23,337 bases of DNA from a virus. The notes below the pieces were generated by a model. It had not been told where the DNA came from, searched no databases, and saw only the letters and a list, made by a program, of their open reading frames with translations. The position numbers and the translations under genes were made by a program. Below, piece after piece: positions 20,643 to 23,337 of this stretch (positions are counted from its first letter, which is position 1; the number at the start of each line of letters is the position of its first letter). The stretch lies in IMG/VR virus record IMGVR_UViG_3300033571_026152, positions 1 through 23,337 of that record; one strand, written 5' to 3'.

Positions 20643-23337
20643 CTTTACCGGTAGCGTACAACGGTTGCCCAAGGAAAAGTGGGGAGAGCGTCCGTCCGTG
20701 CTTGACTTCGTTCCACCGAGCCAGCACGGCGCTATTCGCGACGGATCATCGTCCGCCGACGCTACGAGCTGGATCCAGGCAGGTTTAGATTCCCTGGGCG
20801 ACGCCGGAGGCGGCGTTCTGTACCTTCCATGGGGCGTTTACCCGGTCGTCGATATCGACATCCCGTCTAATGTGACGCTTCTGGGCGACGGCCCGGCGAA
20901 GACGATCCTGAAGCGGCGGGCGAATCTTCCCACCGGCCGCGGTGTATTGAACCTCGCCGGCGTGAAGTCGGGCTTCGAGGCGTTGGCCATCGACGGCCAG
21001 GTGACGATGCCCCAGGTGGCGCTGTACTCGTCCCTCAGCGATCCCAGTTCCAACGCCTTGACCGCCAACTCCTCGGTCCGGATCCATCCGGGCGCGAAGG
21101 ATGTCTCGCTGCGGCGGTTCCGGATCTTCCATACCGGCGGCTACGCGGTCCACATCGACGCGAGGACCGGAACCGTTTGGCGGGTTGCGATCGAAGATCC
21201 CGACCTGCATGACAACCGTTCGTGGCTCTTCGGGGCGGTGAGCGGCAGCGAGATCTACGGAAGCTGGACTGGGGGAATACTTGCCCAAGGCGACGGCCTG
21301 TCTGGGAATCACGCGGTTCGGGGAATGAAGGTGACCGGCGGGAAGTTCCGCCGCAGTACCGGCAATCAGATTTGGAGTCATGTGTACGGCTTCGGCACCC
21401 TGCATTCGGATTTCCGGATTCAGGGTAACTCGTTCGAAGACATCGGCCGCGACGGCATTATGATCGGCGCCGTCGTCGGTGGAGACGTCAGCGGAAACAA
21501 CTTCCGCCGCATTGGGTACGTCTGCACGGACGATACGAACCCCGGCGTGCCCCGCTGGATCAACGGCCAGTGGGCCGTAGGGCTCGACACTGCAGGGCTC
21601 ACGCGCGGCGTGAGCTATCGCGGGAACTCGTTCGTCTCGTGTTACGGCGCCGCGATGGATCTCGACGGTTTCGCCGAGGGCGTCGTCAGCGACAACACGG
21701 TGATCGTGCCGGCCGCCGGCGAACCCGAGTACGCCGAGGACGCGATCGCCTCCTGGGCGGGAAACTACTGCTACGGCGCCCAGACCTCAAACACCAATAA
21801 CCTCGCCGATGCCGCCGTTGGCGTCCGAGTCACCGGCAACCGCTTCCGCAACTGTGGGCTCGGCGCGATCCGGATGTACGCCTCGCGGCGGGGGACGGTC
21901 TCCGGCAACACGATCGAGCACCCGGCCACTGCGTCGATTGCTCCAATCATCCTCGGCAACATCGGCAGCGGCTCCAACCAGCGCGCATCCGGGAACACGG
22001 TCACCGATAACGATGTCTACTACTCGCCAGCGAGCCCAGTAGGGATCGTGCAGGAAGACGCGAACGGATTCAATTTCACCTCCGGCGATGTGAACCGGGT
22101 TTATGGCAACCGGCTCCACGGGACGAACACTTTTGAGTTCCTGAAGCATTCGACGAGTGGCAGCAGGACGGCGCAGGAGTTTGCTAGCGCCAAGCCTGCG
22201 CTTACGGCCGAGTCCAAGACCGTCCTTCAGCGCGAGGATGGTTACTGGCGCGGCTATTGGGTCGAGGCTGGGGTTTCGAAGGCGGTGTTCTCTCTTCTTG
22301 ATCGCGTCTCCTTGTCGGGCGGCGGCTTTGGCGGCGCGCTGTGGAACGTTTCGACTGACGCGGTTGGCGGCGTAATCACCACCGCCGGCCGCACCACATC
22401 CGCCTTTGACGATGCCGTCCTGACCGGGAAGGTTTACGCCGACGGATTTCTCGCCGTGGCGGCGACCACCTACGCAGCCGCGCAGGCGAATCTTCTGGCC
22501 GACACGGTGGGGCTAATTCGGTACAACGCGACCAGTAAGGTATTTGAGAAATCGACCGCTGTTTCGGCGGGCGCGCGCGTGTGGGAGGCGTTCGGCTCCT
22601 CGCAGTGGGTGACAGCCGCAGCGACCCAGATTTACTACCCTGGCCGGGCGGAAGTCCGAAACAGCATCGGCGAAGCTGTGCTGAGCGCCGCTGTGGCCAA
22701 CGGGTCGGTTACGACCTTATCGGTATCCAACTCTTCGCTGGTCCAGGTCGGCGGGTACTATGGTCTCAACAACGAGGTGGTCAAGGTCACTGGCGTGTCG
22801 GGATCGGACTTGACCGTCGAGCGCGGGGCCTACTTTAGCACCCCGGCGGCGCACTCGAGCGGTGCATCGCTGCTTTCGCCGGGTATCATGCGCTTCGCTG
22901 GCGCCCGGTCCGATATGGCGTGGGATCTGCGCAATGGCGCATGGGGCGGGTCACCCAATGCGGCGGTCGCATACTTGCGCCCGGCGAGCTCTGGGCGGGC
23001 GATGGCGCTGGACCTCATGCCCAACAGCAGCGCCGCCGACTGCTGGATTGACATCTGCTCGAATGATGTCCAGGAAGACGTGGCGAACTGGGAGGCACTC
23101 GAGATCCGGAAGTACGCCACTGGACGTGCCCATATCGGCACGAAGCAGCTTGGCTCCGGTTCTGTTCGTCCGCTCTCGCTCAACGAGTTTGGTGGTCAGG
23201 TTTCGATTGGGACATCGACGTTCTCCAATTCGTTACTTGTGGCTGCCGCCGCCACGGACGCGTCCGGAATTACGATCTCTGGCAGCGCCAACCCCGCGCT
23301 GACCCTCACTAACGGCACGAAAAACGGCTACTTTGGC
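20635..23337 (+). CDS. Tailspike with right-handed beta-helix (pectate-lyase-like), 3' end cut by window
   Basis: The frame from ATG 20635 stays open for all 901 codons to the window edge. The N-terminus (MPDFTGSVQRLPKEKW) is a likely attachment segment. AIRDGSSSADATSWIQAGLDSL followed by GGGVLYLPWGVYPV (about 35-70) is the pectate lyase/tailspike opening motif. Between about 21415 and 22125 there are eight rungs of the type xxGNxF or close (QGNSF, SGNNF, RGNSF, TGNRF, SGNTI, SGNTV, YGNRL, and SDNTV), as in parallel beta-helices. A later domain (about 680-745) reads VGGYYGLNNEVVKVTGVSG. The C-terminal visible part (GQVSIGTSTF, ALTLTNG) resembles shafts before a trimerisation or chaperone end. 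It likely binds or degrades a host surface polysaccharide; catalytic residues are not assigned. Confidence 0.8.
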   Translation, partial: MPDFTGSVQRLPKEKWGERPSVLDFVPPSQHGAIRDGSSSADATSWIQAGLDSLGDAGGGVLYLPWGVYPVVDIDIPSNVTLLGDGPAKTILKRRANLPTGRGVLNLAGVKSGFEALAIDGQVTMPQVALYSSLSDPSSNALTANSSVRIHPGAKDVSLRRFRIFHTGGYAVHIDARTGTVWRVAIEDPDLHDNRSWLFGAVSGSEIYGSWTGGILAQGDGLSGNHAVRGMKVTGGKFRRSTGNQIWSHVYGFGTLHSDFRIQGNSFEDIGRDGIMIGAVVGGDVSGNNFRRIGYVCTDDTNPGVPRWINGQWAVGLDTAGLTRGVSYRGNSFVSCYGAAMDLDGFAEGVVSDNTVIVPAAGEPEYAEDAIASWAGNYCYGAQTSNTNNLADAAVGVRVTGNRFRNCGLGAIRMYASRRGTVSGNTIEHPATASIAPIILGNIGSGSNQRASGNTVTDNDVYYSPASPVGIVQEDANGFNFTSGDVNRVYGNRLHGTNTFEFLKHSTSGSRTAQEFASAKPALTAESKTVLQREDGYWRGYWVEAGVSKAVFSLLDRVSLSGGGFGGALWNVSTDAVGGVITTAGRTTSAFDDAVLTGKVYADGFLAVAATTYAAAQANLLADTVGLIRYNATSKVFEKSTAVSAGARVWEAFGSSQWVTAAATQIYYPGRAEVRNSIGEAVLSAAVANGSVTTLSVSNSSLVQVGGYYGLNNEVVKVTGVSGSDLTVERGAYFSTPAAHSSGASLLSPGIMRFAGARSDMAWDLRNGAWGGSPNAAVAYLRPASSGRAMALDLMPNSSAADCWIDICSNDVQEDVANWEALEIRKYATGRAHIGTKQLGSGSVRPLSLNEFGGQVSIGTSTFSNSLLVAAAATDASGITISGSANPALTLTNGTKNGYFG

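Overview
The window is an almost complete virion-building region of a lambda-like tailed phage (siphovirus) or prophage. The DNA is GC-rich with strong G/C third-position bias. No host chromosomal gene, integrase, repressor, lysis gene, tRNA, rRNA, insertion sequence or CRISPR array is visible. The host therefore cannot be named. A high-GC Gram-negative bacterium is the best guess, from the lambda-type packaging and capsid genes, an E. coli-type HicAB pair and a pectate-lyase-like tailspike.

Layout. (1) 1-1647, end of an early/replication module: the tail of an unknown small gene, an ASCH-domain protein with a Cys-rich C-terminus, and a DUF1376 (YdaU-like) replication-associated protein. The middle of the DUF1376 gene carries short repeats phased at 11-12 bp and a perfect 14-bp inverted repeat, a candidate phage origin. 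(2) 1674-2315, a hicA-hicB toxin-antitoxin pair on the opposite strand, with two identical inverted repeats in its promoter region. (3) 2316-3048, a control region, a small unknown gene, and a 127-bp gap with a C10 tract just upstream of the terminase genes, where a cos site would be expected. (4) 3049-10468, packaging and head genes in lambda order: Nu1-like and A-like terminase, W-like, B-like portal, C-like protease with a nested Nu3-like scaffold start, an enlarged D-like decoration protein, and the E-like major capsid protein. (5) 10518-20642, connector and tail genes: FII/Z/U-like proteins, tail tube, a G/GT-type frameshifting chaperone pair, tape measure, two small tail-tip paralogues, and a 1116-residue hub that appears to join an L-like Fe-S domain to a J-like tail-tip protein. 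(6) 20635 to the window end, a long open reading frame that runs off the edge and encodes a beta-helix tailspike.

How it works together. From 3049 onward every gene is on the + strand and most neighbours overlap or abut (ATGA, TAATG or TGATG junctions), as in one long late operon with translational coupling. Terminase and portal package DNA. The protease and scaffold shape the shell made of capsid and decoration protein. The connector proteins join head to tail. Tube, chaperones and tape measure build the tail, and hub plus spike form the adsorption tip. The most informative points beyond routine annotation are: a canonical A_AAA_AAC slippery site with a well-placed hairpin at the G/GT junction; the nested scaffold start with a strong ribosome site; the origin-like repeats; the paired HicB-type operator sequences with a possibly leaderless hicA; the L-J fusion with no K or I genes; and the roughly 95-residue insertion in the decoration protein.
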